A DNA stretch of 28,630 bases from contig CAKSHJ010000014.1 of assembly GCA_934457095.1 (NCBI GenBank), positions 1 to 28,630 on the forward strand, in the 5' to 3' direction. The stretch comes from an uncultured Eubacteriales bacterium (GTDB taxonomy: Bacteria > Bacillota > Clostridia > Oscillospirales > Acutalibacteraceae). Shown here piece after piece: positions 23,013 through 28,321 of the stretch (positions are counted from its first letter, which is position 1; each line of letters opens with the position of its first letter). The position numbers and the translations under genes were made by a program. The notes under the pieces were generated by a model, which searched no databases, was not told where the DNA came from, and saw only the letters and a program-made list of their open reading frames with translations.

Positions 23013-23660
23013 TTATTTATTCCGCAGGGCAAATTTATGTGTAAAACCGGTTGCAACTCCCTCAATAATTAGACTGTTGATTTCCTCTTTTACATATACC
23101 AGCGGCTCATAGTTGGCATTTGCGGGCTGAAGAATTACCTTGTCATTATACTTGAATACTTTTTTTAAGGTGGCCTCATCGTCGATTCTGACTGCGGCTA
23201 TTTGCCCGTTATAGTCGATATCGGGTTGTTTGACCAAGTACACAATATCACCAGACTGGATACCCGCGTCAAGCATACTATCACCGTCACAAGTAAGTAG
23301 GAAATCACAGCGAATGTCTTTCGGTACGTTCAGATACTCGGTTATGTTTTGCTCTGCCAGAATGGGTGCGCCGCATGCAATTTTGCCTACTAAGGGTTTG
23401 GGCACCATTTCCGGCGGCGGGTCAAAACCTTTTGGGATAGCAGTTGTTTGATATTTGTTTTTTATATGGCTTCTTCCCATTAAATAATCAATGTCTACAT
23501 TAAAAAAATCAGCGATGGCTTCTAAGGTTTCAAAGTCAGGCTGTCTGTTTCCGTTTTCGTACATGCTTATCGTGCTTTTTGCGGTTCCTAACCGTTCTGC
23601 CAGTTGCTCCTGCGTTAAATCCGCATCAACCCTAAGTTTTCTAAGGTTATCTTGGAACAT
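23013..23660 (-). CDS. CI/LexA-like phage repressor (HTH + S24 peptidase)
   Basis: 215 residues. An N-terminal XRE helix-turn-helix (ADLTQEQLAERLGTAKSTIS, near 13-32) is joined to an S24 self-cleavage domain. The cleavage site is Cys96-Gly97 in KIACGAPI, with nucleophile Ser128 in GDSM and general base Lys166 in ATLKK, so autocleavage after SOS/RecA activation is expected. It keeps the element silent and likely represses the divergent cro-like gene through the shared operators. ATG 23660 has AGGA 10 nt upstream. Its promoter is readable (23681-23709) and has an operator between -35 and -10, implying autoregulation. The last codons lie within the 24-bp repeat. Confidence 0.92.
   Translation of the reverse strand: MFQDNLRKLRVDADLTQEQLAERLGTAKSTISMYENGNRQPDFETLEAIADFFNVDIDYLMGRSHIKNKYQTTAIPKGFDPPPEMVPKPLVGKIACGAPILAEQNITEYLNVPKDIRCDFLLTCDGDSMLDAGIQSGDIVYLVKQPDIDYNGQIAAVRIDDEATLKKVFKYNDKVILQPANANYEPLVYVKEEINSLIIEGVATGFTHKFALRNK
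23016..23039. repeat. 24-bp direct repeat, right copy
   Basis: Perfect copy of 22599-22622, encoding the last residues of the CI-like repressor. The two copies are 417 bp apart (start to start) and enclose ygiT and the 42-codon gene. Confidence 0.85.
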
Positions 23661-23680
23661 AATATCACCGTCCTGAAAAA

Positions 23681-23709
23681 AATATAACACGATTTGTGTA
23701 ATTTGTCAA
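23681..23709 (-). promoter_or_regulatory. Repressor promoter
   Basis: On the minus strand a perfect TTGACA is followed after 17 nt by TATATT; the start lies about 15 nt upstream of the repressor ATG. Operator O1 fills the spacer. Confidence 0.75.
23685..23701. promoter_or_regulatory. Operator O1
   Basis: TAACACGATTTGTGTAA, with the core CAC-N5-GTG, lies between the -10 and -35 of the repressor promoter. Occupancy would block repressor synthesis. Confidence 0.6.
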
Positions 23710-23716
23710 ATGAAAA

Positions 23717-23731
23717 TTCACAAAAAGTGTT
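23717..23731. promoter_or_regulatory. Operator O2
   Basis: TTCACAAAAAGTGTT, core CAC-N5-GTG, overlaps the first two bases of the rightward -35 (23730-23735). It is the least symmetric of the four sites. Confidence 0.5.
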
Positions 23732-23758
23732 GACAGCGAATTTAATACATGTTATTAT
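23730..23758 (+). promoter_or_regulatory. Early rightward promoter (cro-like gene)
   Basis: Perfect TTGACA, 17 nt, TATTAT. The start falls around 23765, just before operator O3, about 40 nt upstream of the cro-like ATG. It probably drives the whole early rightward operon. Confidence 0.78.
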
Positions 23759-23766
23759 ATGCTTAG

Positions 23767-23781
23767 TTCACATATTGTGAA
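23767..23781. promoter_or_regulatory. Operator O3
   Basis: TTCACATATTGTGAA is a perfect TTCACA/TGTGAA inverted repeat around a 3-nt centre, at the start point of the rightward promoter. Confidence 0.65.
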
Positions 23782-23803
23782 TTAGAAAAAGGGGGTGATA
23801 ATC

Positions 23804-24022
23804 ATGTTAGACAGAGACTTAATAGGGCAAAATTTGATAAAGTTACGCGGCAATCGTTCACAAGCTGTGGTCGCACGAGATTTAAAGATAAGCGTGTCGG
23901 CTTTGGGTATGTATGAACGTGGTAAAAGAATCCCCCGTGACGAAATTAAAATAGCTTTAGCGAAATACTATAAAACAACGGTGAGCGATATTTTTTTTAG
24001 CACAAAAGTACACATATTGTGA
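23804..24022 (+). CDS. Cro-like XRE-family repressor
   Basis: 72 residues, one helix-turn-helix domain: LIGQNLIKLRGNRSQAVVAR, then DLKISVSALGMYERGKRIPR and a short C-terminal helix. Size and position opposite a CI-like gene make it the lytic-side Cro equivalent. AAAGGGGGTG precedes the ATG at 23804; a GTG at 23795 lies within the ribosome site. Its stop codon is embedded in operator O4, so repressor binding could affect elongation into the downstream early genes. Confidence 0.85.
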   Translation: MLDRDLIGQNLIKLRGNRSQAVVARDLKISVSALGMYERGKRIPRDEIKIALAKYYKTTVSDIFFSTKVHIL

Positions 24023-24023
24023 A
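24009..24023. promoter_or_regulatory. Operator O4 overlapping the cro stop codon
   Basis: TACACATATTGTGAA shares 13 consecutive bases with O3. The TGA stop (24020-24022) is part of the right half-site. It lies 27 nt before the next gene. Confidence 0.6.
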
Positions 24024-24049
24024 TTTGCTTTAGAAAGGATGTATGGAAA

Positions 24050-24289
24050 ATGAAAACAGATGCTCTATTTGAGCATATAAAAGAGCTTGACCCAAAGATA
24101 GACGATATAAAGGCTATGCTGATTGAATCAACATGCCGCGCAAACAACATTTTGGCGGCTATGCATGGTTTTTTAGCTTATCAGAAAAATCTGCTGGATT
24201 TTCTTTTTGATAAATTGCAGATAGAGAAACCAGAGCCGGAGACATACGATTTTAGTGCAACTATTAGAAATAGCCAGCAAGAGAAATAA
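24050..24289 (+). CDS. Small early phage protein, unknown
   Basis: 79 residues, mostly helical (ALFEHIKELDPKIDDIKAML, then LAYQKNLLDFLFDKLQIEKP). No family recognised. TTTAGAAAGGATG upstream matches the leader shared by other rightward genes in the element. Its last 26 nt overlap the convergent DUF2441-like gene. It is the first gene after cro, so probably an early regulatory or host-takeover protein; this is inference from position. Confidence 0.65.
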   Translation: MKTDALFEHIKELDPKIDDIKAMLIESTCRANNILAAMHGFLAYQKNLLDFLFDKLQIEKPEPETYDFSATIRNSQQEK

Positions 24290-24809
24290 CTTTTACAGGG
24301 AGAGGTATTAAAACTTCTGGGAGAAAATCATAACTTTTTATTCCGCTCCAATAATTTATCAAACTTTCTATTTCATCATGGTTCCAATCGTAATATCGAC
24401 CCCTCAAAAAAGAGGCATCGAATTCTTCAGAACAAGATTCGCATTCAATTTTCCATATGGGCATTTTTCGATTATCATATGGGGATTTTGTTTCATAAAA
24501 AATCTTACGCCATTTCTCTAAATCAGAGATTTGCGAAACTCCAAACATGCTTGTAATTCTTGATGGTTTTGATTTAAACCGAGCTCTTCTAACGCCTTCA
24601 GCCTTTACCTCAATTCCACAAGAATGGTTCGGGTAAGGGAGGTTACATAGATTTGACATGAAAAAGGAAACGGCGTTAAAACCTGAAACAAGAAGATTAT
24701 TAGTCAAAGGATTTTTAAAGTCATAAATTTTTTTATGATCCAGTGGTACCAAATCAAGAATTTGAGATTCTTTCAAAGAGTGAGTACGGTCTAAATGGTA
24801 TAGATGCAT
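24264..24809 (-). CDS. DUF2441-like protein (accessory gene)
   Basis: 181 residues. It opens LYHLDRTHSLKESQILDL, has a central GIEVKAEGVRRARFKSKPSR followed by MFGVSQISDLEKWRKIF, and ends YWSGIKSYDFLPEVLIPLPV. This arrangement (YH.DR..SL.E.Q, VRR..F..KPSR..S.F, YWSG...EVL.P.PVKV) matches my memory of the DUF2441 family. Function is unknown; the YH...PSR...W layout is compatible with an ADP-ribosyltransferase-like fold, but that is unverified. AGGAGG lies 9 nt before the ATG. It is leftward, opposite to the early operon, divergent from the gene at 24873, and behaves like a prophage cargo gene. Confidence 0.7.
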   Translation of the reverse strand: MHLYHLDRTHSLKESQILDLVPLDHKKIYDFKNPLTNNLLVSGFNAVSFFMSNLCNLPYPNHSCGIEVKAEGVRRARFKSKPSRITSMFGVSQISDLEKWRKIFYETKSPYDNRKMPIWKIECESCSEEFDASFLRGRYYDWNHDEIESLINYWSGIKSYDFLPEVLIPLPVKVISLAGYF

Positions 24810-24872
24810 ACAGCGAGACCTCCTTTTTTAACTGTACCATATTTTTGAAAATTTAGAACGGGGGTGAGGAAC

Positions 24873-25064
24873 ATGAAAGTATCAGAGCTGCCGCACGAAA
24901 TTAACAAGTGTATAATGTCTACATTTTATGCAGATAACGCCCCGTACAGCCGAGAATTATGGATTTGTTTATCAGACCGCGATTGGTATAGATTTCAAAA
25001 TCAACCTTTTTTCCTTGAAATAATGAAGTTTTTTGAAAATCTGGAAACTGCAAGTAACAGTTAA
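24873..25064 (+). CDS. Small early protein, unknown
   Basis: 63 residues, beginning MKVSELPHEINKCIMSTFYA and containing SRELWICLSDRDWYRF. No family recognised. GGGGGTGAGGAAC precedes the ATG at 24873, close to the leaders at 26680 and 27100. The last 146 nt overlap the convergent membrane gene that ends at 24919, an unusually long 3' overlap, so one of the two could be spurious. The ribosome site here is the stronger one. Confidence 0.55.
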   Translation: MKVSELPHEINKCIMSTFYADNAPYSRELWICLSDRDWYRFQNQPFFLEIMKFFENLETASNS

Positions 25065-25389
25065 GTCCTTCTTTTCCCTGCAAATTAATTGGGAACGCTG
25101 GTGTCTTAATTTTATCCGTTGTGGTTTTTGCTGTCGTATCTGTAAATTCTTTTACAATCTTTGGTTCTAAAATGCATGAAGAAATATTTGGGATATTTAT
25201 AGAAGTTATAGAAATTGGAGTTTGAGAGTTATTTGTAACACATATGTAAAAATGTGCTGATTTAGCATAGTTTCGATAGTCTATAATTTCTATACTCAAA
25301 TTTTTTCTATTTTTTATGATTGTGAAAATCCATGTAGCTGCCGACATTACAAAAGCTAAAACGGAAATTATATTTAAAATTATTTGCAT
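24919..25389 (-). CDS. Membrane-anchored protein, unknown (accessory gene)
   Basis: 156 residues. One N-terminal membrane helix (about residues 3-26), then a basic IKNRKN and a beta-rich domain starting LSIEIIDYRNYAKSAHFYIC, with VTNNSQTPISITSINI resembling an Ig-like or C2-like strand pair. Such one-helix plus beta-domain proteins occur as lysogenic-conversion genes. AAAGG stands upstream of the ATG. A perfect TATAAT (minus strand, 25413-25418) about 24 nt upstream serves as its promoter -10. Function is unknown. Confidence 0.65.
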   Translation of the reverse strand: MQIILNIISVLAFVMSAATWIFTIIKNRKNLSIEIIDYRNYAKSAHFYICVTNNSQTPISITSINIPNISSCILEPKIVKEFTDTTAKTTTDKIKTPAFPINLQGKEGLNCYLQFPDFQKTSLFQGKKVDFEIYTNRGLINKSIILGCTGRYLHKM

Positions 25390-25399
25390 TTAAAACAAC

Positions 25400-25450
25400 C
25401 TTTTTATTTTCGATTATACCTTATTTTAGAATCTTTAGAAAGGAGGTGAG
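25400..25450. repeat. Divergent promoter/leader repeat, copy 1
   Basis: 51 bp, 48 identical to 26651-26701. It contains the minus-strand -10 TATAAT, the AT-rich leader and the plus-strand ribosome site AAAGGAGGTGAG. It separates the leftward gene ending at 24919 from the rightward 50-codon gene. Confidence 0.8.
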
Positions 25451-25603
25451 ATGGTGGAGTGTAAAAATGAAGAACCCACTCTGATTGACTGTATGGAAGC
25501 AATAAAGAGAATGGAAAGAACGAATAAGATAATCGACCAAATTTTTAGGTATGCCAGCTTTTTTTTAATAGGTTTTAATCTAGCGTTGTTTTTGTTTCGT
25601 TAA
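25451..25603 (+). CDS. 50-residue membrane protein
   Basis: Begins MVECKNEEPTLIDCMEAIKR and ends with a hydrophobic helix, YASFFLIGFNLALFLF, followed by Arg. A perfect AAAGGAGGTGAG directly precedes the ATG; spacing to the adjacent ATG is short, so the GTG one codon later (25454) is an equal candidate. It is a small tail-anchored-type membrane peptide. The last 29 nt overlap the convergent gene 25575-26240. No family recognised. Confidence 0.55.
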   Translation: MVECKNEEPTLIDCMEAIKRMERTNKIIDQIFRYASFFLIGFNLALFLFR

Positions 25604-26240
25604 TTGCCTCAATTGCATCAAGTAGTCGTTCGATGCTTTCTTCGATTTTGGATTGTTTTTGATTGTTATCCTCGATTGCGGAAATAATAGCTTGCGTTTG
25701 TTTTTCTTTCCTAAGAGTATCAGTCTCGGATTGTATATGCGTTTGGAGTATTCCGAGCATGGACAATAAAATGGAGATAATCGCTATAAACCGGTCGAAT
25801 GGCAATTTTTCCCGAAGTTGATTTAGCAAGCTGGCCTTTTCGGGTATATCATCCGGCACGACTGTTTCAATTAAACTTTCTACTTCGTCGACAAGTACAT
25901 CATCACATTTAGGTGGGAACGAACGGATATTTATGTTAGAGAGCATTTGGGAAATGTTTGAAAGTGAAGCCACAGCAGAATTTAATATTGATTTTTGGTA
26001 GTCCGTTATTGGGAATGTGAAATTGGAGATTGTGCGATTAAAACTATCAGCTATTGGCTGCGTGAATACTGCCTGCTGAGCGAGAGCTGTTTGCAAAGGT
26101 TTTATTTGTCGGTTAAAAACTTCTTGTTGGGCACGAAATTTCTGTAAAGGTTCTAACAGTTGCGCGTTTTGCCGTTGTATAGCTTCGATTTGCATGAAAT
26201 ATTTCTTCAGAGGAGTTGAAAAATTATAATTGTTCACCAT
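25575..26240 (-). CDS. Coiled-coil protein with a membrane segment, unknown
   Basis: 221 residues. The N-terminal half is Gln-rich and helical (IEAIQRQNAQLLEPLQKFRA and QQEVFNRQIKPLQTALAQQA). A conserved-looking middle contains VDEVESLIETVVPDDIPEKA and LREKLPFDRF, then a single hydrophobic segment AIISILLSMLGILQT and a C-terminal coiled coil (DNNQKQSKIEESIERLLDAI). The topology suggests a membrane-bound oligomer. No family assigned. AAAGAAGA is a weak ribosome site. It is leftward, part of the accessory set, and may be a surface-exclusion or defence protein; that is inference from position only. Confidence 0.65.
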   Translation of the reverse strand: MVNNYNFSTPLKKYFMQIEAIQRQNAQLLEPLQKFRAQQEVFNRQIKPLQTALAQQAVFTQPIADSFNRTISNFTFPITDYQKSILNSAVASLSNISQMLSNINIRSFPPKCDDVLVDEVESLIETVVPDDIPEKASLLNQLREKLPFDRFIAIISILLSMLGILQTHIQSETDTLRKEKQTQAIISAIEDNNQKQSKIEESIERLLDAIEAINETKTTLD

Positions 26241-26326
26241 ATCATCTTCTTTCTATCACTGCATTAATTCTATTTTGGGGTAGTACAACAAAAAAACTAC
26301 AAAATTTTTAGAATGGGGGTGCTGGT

Positions 26327-26515
26327 GTGGACATAACTGCTGAAGTATTAGATGAGATTGCGTTATGCGCAGACCGAAATAAAGATGTGCGGTTAATGCT
26401 TTTGGCTCAACTATTGCAAGAGATACGGGATGTAAAGAATTTGTTACAAAAGAGCGATAATGCTTGTTATAGCCGCAATTACCGAAGCGATGACGCTGAT
26501 TACGGTAACAATTAA
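26327..26515 (+). CDS. Small early protein, unknown
   Basis: 62 residues with a GTG start and GGGGGTG about 7 nt upstream. It is helical in the first half (DITAEVLDEIALCADRNKD, then RLMLLAQLLQEIRDVKNLLQ) and polar, Asn/Asp/Tyr-rich at the end (CYSRNYRSDDADYGNN). The last 72 nt overlap the convergent 64-codon membrane gene, and the odd polar tail is the part that overlaps. No family recognised. Confidence 0.55.
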   Translation: MDITAEVLDEIALCADRNKDVRLMLLAQLLQEIRDVKNLLQKSDNACYSRNYRSDDADYGNN

Positions 26516-26638
26516 AAGGCATATGTTGAATGGTTTTTGTTTACGCTTTTCCTTTTCTAGATAGAGAATTATTTTTGTGGAATCATCTAAACACATATCA
26601 TGGATGGCGTTAATTTGGTCTTTGGATAAATTTAACAT
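26444..26638 (-). CDS. 64-residue membrane protein (accessory gene)
   Basis: An amphipathic N-terminal part (MLNLSKDQINAIHDMCLDDS) and a basic stretch EKEKRKQKP are followed by a strongly hydrophobic C-terminal helix ending VIASVIAAITSIIALL. It is a C-tail-anchored small membrane protein, the shape of some toxin or holin-like peptides, but no family is recognised. An extended -10 (TGG-TATACT on the minus strand, -10 at 26664-26669) lies about 26 nt upstream of the ATG. The ribosome site (GTAGG) is weak. Confidence 0.55.
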   Translation of the reverse strand: MLNLSKDQINAIHDMCLDDSTKIILYLEKEKRKQKPFNICLLIVTVISVIASVIAAITSIIALL

Positions 26639-26650
26639 ACAAAATACCTA

Positions 26651-26701
26651 CTTTTTATTTTTGAGTATACCATATTTTAGAATCTTTAGAAAGGAGGTGA
26701 G
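26651..26701. repeat. Divergent promoter/leader repeat, copy 2
   Basis: 51 bp differing from 25400-25450 at three positions, including 29 consecutive identical bases at its right end (26673-26701). It holds the -10 for the leftward 64-codon gene and the ribosome site of the rightward 49-residue gene. Confidence 0.8.
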
Positions 26702-26705
26702 GAAC

Positions 26706-26855
26706 ATGGAATTAAAGATTAACATTGACACACAGAACAATGAGCTTTTGGCACAATTGGAGAAAATTCAAAAATTGTCTTGTGAACTCGGCAGAGCTAT
26801 TCGAGACTTTGAGATTATACAGAAAACAAAAAGCAGTGCTACCGTAGCTGAATAA
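26706..26855 (+). CDS. Small early protein, unknown
   Basis: 49 residues, starting MELKINIDTQNNELLAQLEK. A beta-strand is followed by a coiled-coil-like helix. This layout is common among small phage proteins that precede replication or recombination genes, but no function is known to me. AAAGGAGGTGAGGAAC gives it one of the best ribosome sites in the window. Confidence 0.65.
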   Translation: MELKINIDTQNNELLAQLEKIQKLSCELGRAIRDFEIIQKTKSSATVAE

Positions 26856-26864
26856 CGGCAGCAC
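26836..26864. other. Hairpin between convergent genes
   Basis: GTGCTACCG pairs with CGGCAGCAC (8 of 9) around an 11-nt loop. It spans the stop of the 49-residue gene and lies just before the end of the leftward 52-residue gene. No T-run on either side, so it is not a standard terminator; it may protect 3' ends. Confidence 0.4.
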
Positions 26865-26872
26865 CGGGTACA

Positions 26873-27031
26873 TTATCGATTAACTTCTTCTTCCAATCGT
26901 GAAAACACATCAGTGATGATGTCAGCCAATTGGCTTGTTTCGGCATGTTTGAATTGCGCGTGATTGTCGATTTCATTTATAAATTCATATTTTAAAAACG
27001 AAACAGCCTCGGGTAATGTTTTTATGCTCAT
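26873..27031 (-). CDS. Unknown 52-residue protein (accessory gene)
   Basis: Begins MSIKTLPEAVSFLKYEFINE and continues with an acidic helical tail (ADIITDVFSRLEEEVNR). No family recognised. The ATG at 27031 follows GAAGGGGGTGA, an excellent ribosome site; a longer frame reaching 27286 would run across the methyltransferase gene and is not credible. The ribosome site is inside a stable hairpin of the leader (27039-27080), suggesting regulated translation. Confidence 0.6.
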   Translation of the reverse strand: MSIKTLPEAVSFLKYEFINEIDNHAQFKHAETSQLADIITDVFSRLEEEVNR

Positions 27032-27038
27032 ATTTTCA

Positions 27039-27080
27039 CCCCCTTCCCAAACAAATTTTACCACTGTTTGGAAGAGGGGG
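27039..27080 (-). promoter_or_regulatory. Leader hairpin that masks a ribosome site
   Basis: In the leftward transcript, 27076-27080 (CCCCC) pairs with 27039-27043 (GGGGG, the core of the ribosome site). A further GU/AU pair, one mismatch and a 7-bp stem TTCCAAACA/TGTTTGGGA-type arm extend it around an 11-nt loop. Five G-C pairs directly sequester the site 7 nt before the ATG. Confidence 0.5.
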
Positions 27081-27121
27081 CAACATAAAATTACAAAATT
27101 TTTAGAACGGAGATGAGGAAC

Positions 27122-27646
27122 GTGGAAAAGCCTATACTGGATGTTTGTTGTGGCAGCCGTATGTTTTGGTTCAATAAAAAAAATCCCCGTGCGATTTTTT
27201 GTGATAAGCGAGACGTCCCGCGCCACGAATATTATCCCGGAAGATACCTTGAAATCAAGCCGGATGTGCTTTGCGATTTTACGCATTTACCTTTTGAGGA
27301 CAATTCATTCAAACTTGTTGTTTTTGACCCACCTCATTTGAAAAATATAGGTAAGAATACATGGTTGGCACTCAAATATGGAAAGCTGGAAAAAGATTGG
27401 GATAAAATGATACACGATGGATTTTGGGAATGCATGAGAGTTTTGGACGAATACGGGGTACTTATTTTCAAATGGTCGGAAGTGCAAATCCCATTAAAAG
27501 AAGTGTTGAAAGTAATAAAGAGTGAACCGCTTTTTGGGCATAAAAGCGGAAAATACAATAATACGCATTGGTTATGTTTTATGAAAATTGTGGACGAAAT
27601 TTTAAAAGGAGGCGGTGAGGAAAATGTACACCGTGCAAGAAATTGA
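27122..27646 (+). CDS. Phage-type SAM-dependent DNA methyltransferase
   Basis: 174 residues. SAM-binding motif I is ILDVCCGSRMFWFNKKNP near the N-terminus and catalytic motif IV is VVFDPPHL, followed by CMRVLDEYGVLIFKW. This compact enzyme family is common in Firmicutes phages, where orphan methyltransferases modify phage DNA, usually against host restriction; the target base is not evident. The family begins almost at ILDVCCGS, so I chose GTG 27122 (with GGAGATGAGGAAC upstream) over ATG 27113. No restriction endonuclease is adjacent. It overlaps the next gene by 23 nt. Confidence 0.88.
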   Translation: MEKPILDVCCGSRMFWFNKKNPRAIFCDKRDVPRHEYYPGRYLEIKPDVLCDFTHLPFEDNSFKLVVFDPPHLKNIGKNTWLALKYGKLEKDWDKMIHDGFWECMRVLDEYGVLIFKWSEVQIPLKEVLKVIKSEPLFGHKSGKYNNTHWLCFMKIVDEILKGGGEENVHRARN

Positions 27647-27845
27647 AAACAGCACATCGGAAATGTTAACACCCGCGCAGGCCGCTAAAGTATTAGGGTG
27701 CGATGCGCAAACACTACGTATACAAGCGAAAATCCACCCGGAAAAATTGGGATTCCCGGTGTCGGTTATCGGTACGCGCGTGAGAATTCCCAGAGTGGCA
27801 TTTCTTAAATTTTTAAAAGGAGCTGAAAAAAATGGCATGCAGTGA
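27624..27845 (+). CDS. Small HTH DNA-binding protein
   Basis: 73 residues. LTPAQAAKVLGCDAQTLRIQ is a helix-turn-helix of the excisionase/MerR-like (HTH_17) type, followed by a wing-like GFPVSVIGTRVRIPRVAFLK. Such proteins are either excisionases or early regulators. AAAAGGAGGCGGTGAG precedes ATG 27624. It overlaps the methyltransferase by 23 nt and the next gene by 14 nt, indicating translational coupling. Confidence 0.78.
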   Translation: MYTVQEIENSTSEMLTPAQAAKVLGCDAQTLRIQAKIHPEKLGFPVSVIGTRVRIPRVAFLKFLKGAEKNGMQ

Positions 27846-28122
27846 AATATTTAAGTTGGCCGCAATGTTGGAAGAAGCGGAGATACCGTTTGAAATTTTT
27901 ACAAGCCGTACACACAAAGGCGCGCGTTCCGTATTACTTGAATATAGCGTAAATGATACTGTGTATTACACGGCGGAGCAACGAAGCGGAGCGGCGATGA
28001 TATTTACCGATGAGGCGCAAGGTTCTATAACGGCGCATATGTCAACACTCGACACATTTAAAGTGGTAGCCAATCATTGGGTAAAGTCGGGAGGAGATAA
28101 AAATGAAAGCGAAATTATATGA
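27832..28122 (+). CDS. Hypothetical phage protein
   Basis: 96 residues, no family recognised. It starts MACSEIFKLAAMLEEAEIPF, has a beta-rich middle (GARSVLLEYSVNDTVYYTAE) and a helix at the end. The pattern of helix followed by strands recalls small phage proteins that recur in early operons. AAAAGGAGC precedes the ATG. It overlaps neighbours on both sides, so belongs to the coupled early operon. Confidence 0.7.
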   Translation: MACSEIFKLAAMLEEAEIPFEIFTSRTHKGARSVLLEYSVNDTVYYTAEQRSGAAMIFTDEAQGSITAHMSTLDTFKVVANHWVKSGGDKNESEII

Positions 28123-28321
28123 AGCCCTAGCAACAGTCGGTGTGATGATTGTTGTAGTTCTAATGCTGGGCGTGGTGGGTGGATATGAAAAGGGCATATT
28201 GACCTTGCCGGGATTCTATTGCGCGTGGTTTACCGCGCTGGCGATTATAGTTGCGCTGGTGGTCGGCCACAAATATATAAAAAAGAAAGAGAGGGATAAA
28301 GATGACAAGGAAGATGTATAA
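28103..28321 (+). CDS. Small membrane protein, two helices
   Basis: 72 residues with two hydrophobic segments (VGVMIVVVLMLGVVGGY and WFTALAIIVALVVGHKYI) and a strongly basic/acidic C-terminus KKKERDKDDKED. GGGAGGAG precedes the ATG. It overlaps the preceding gene by 20 nt and the next by 20 nt. No family recognised. Confidence 0.65.
   Translation: MKAKLYEALATVGVMIVVVLMLGVVGGYEKGILTLPGFYCAWFTALAIIVALVVGHKYIKKKERDKDDKEDV

Noticed and set aside
24810..27121. Repeated leaders interpreted as a CRISPR array
   Set aside because: Repeats are irregularly spaced by hundreds of bases, carry promoters and ribosome sites, and no spacers or cas genes are present.
26873..27286. 137-codon leftward reading frame extending over the methyltransferase start
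   Set aside because: The strong ribosome site supports the ATG at 27031; the extra upstream part is antisense to well-conserved methyltransferase motifs.
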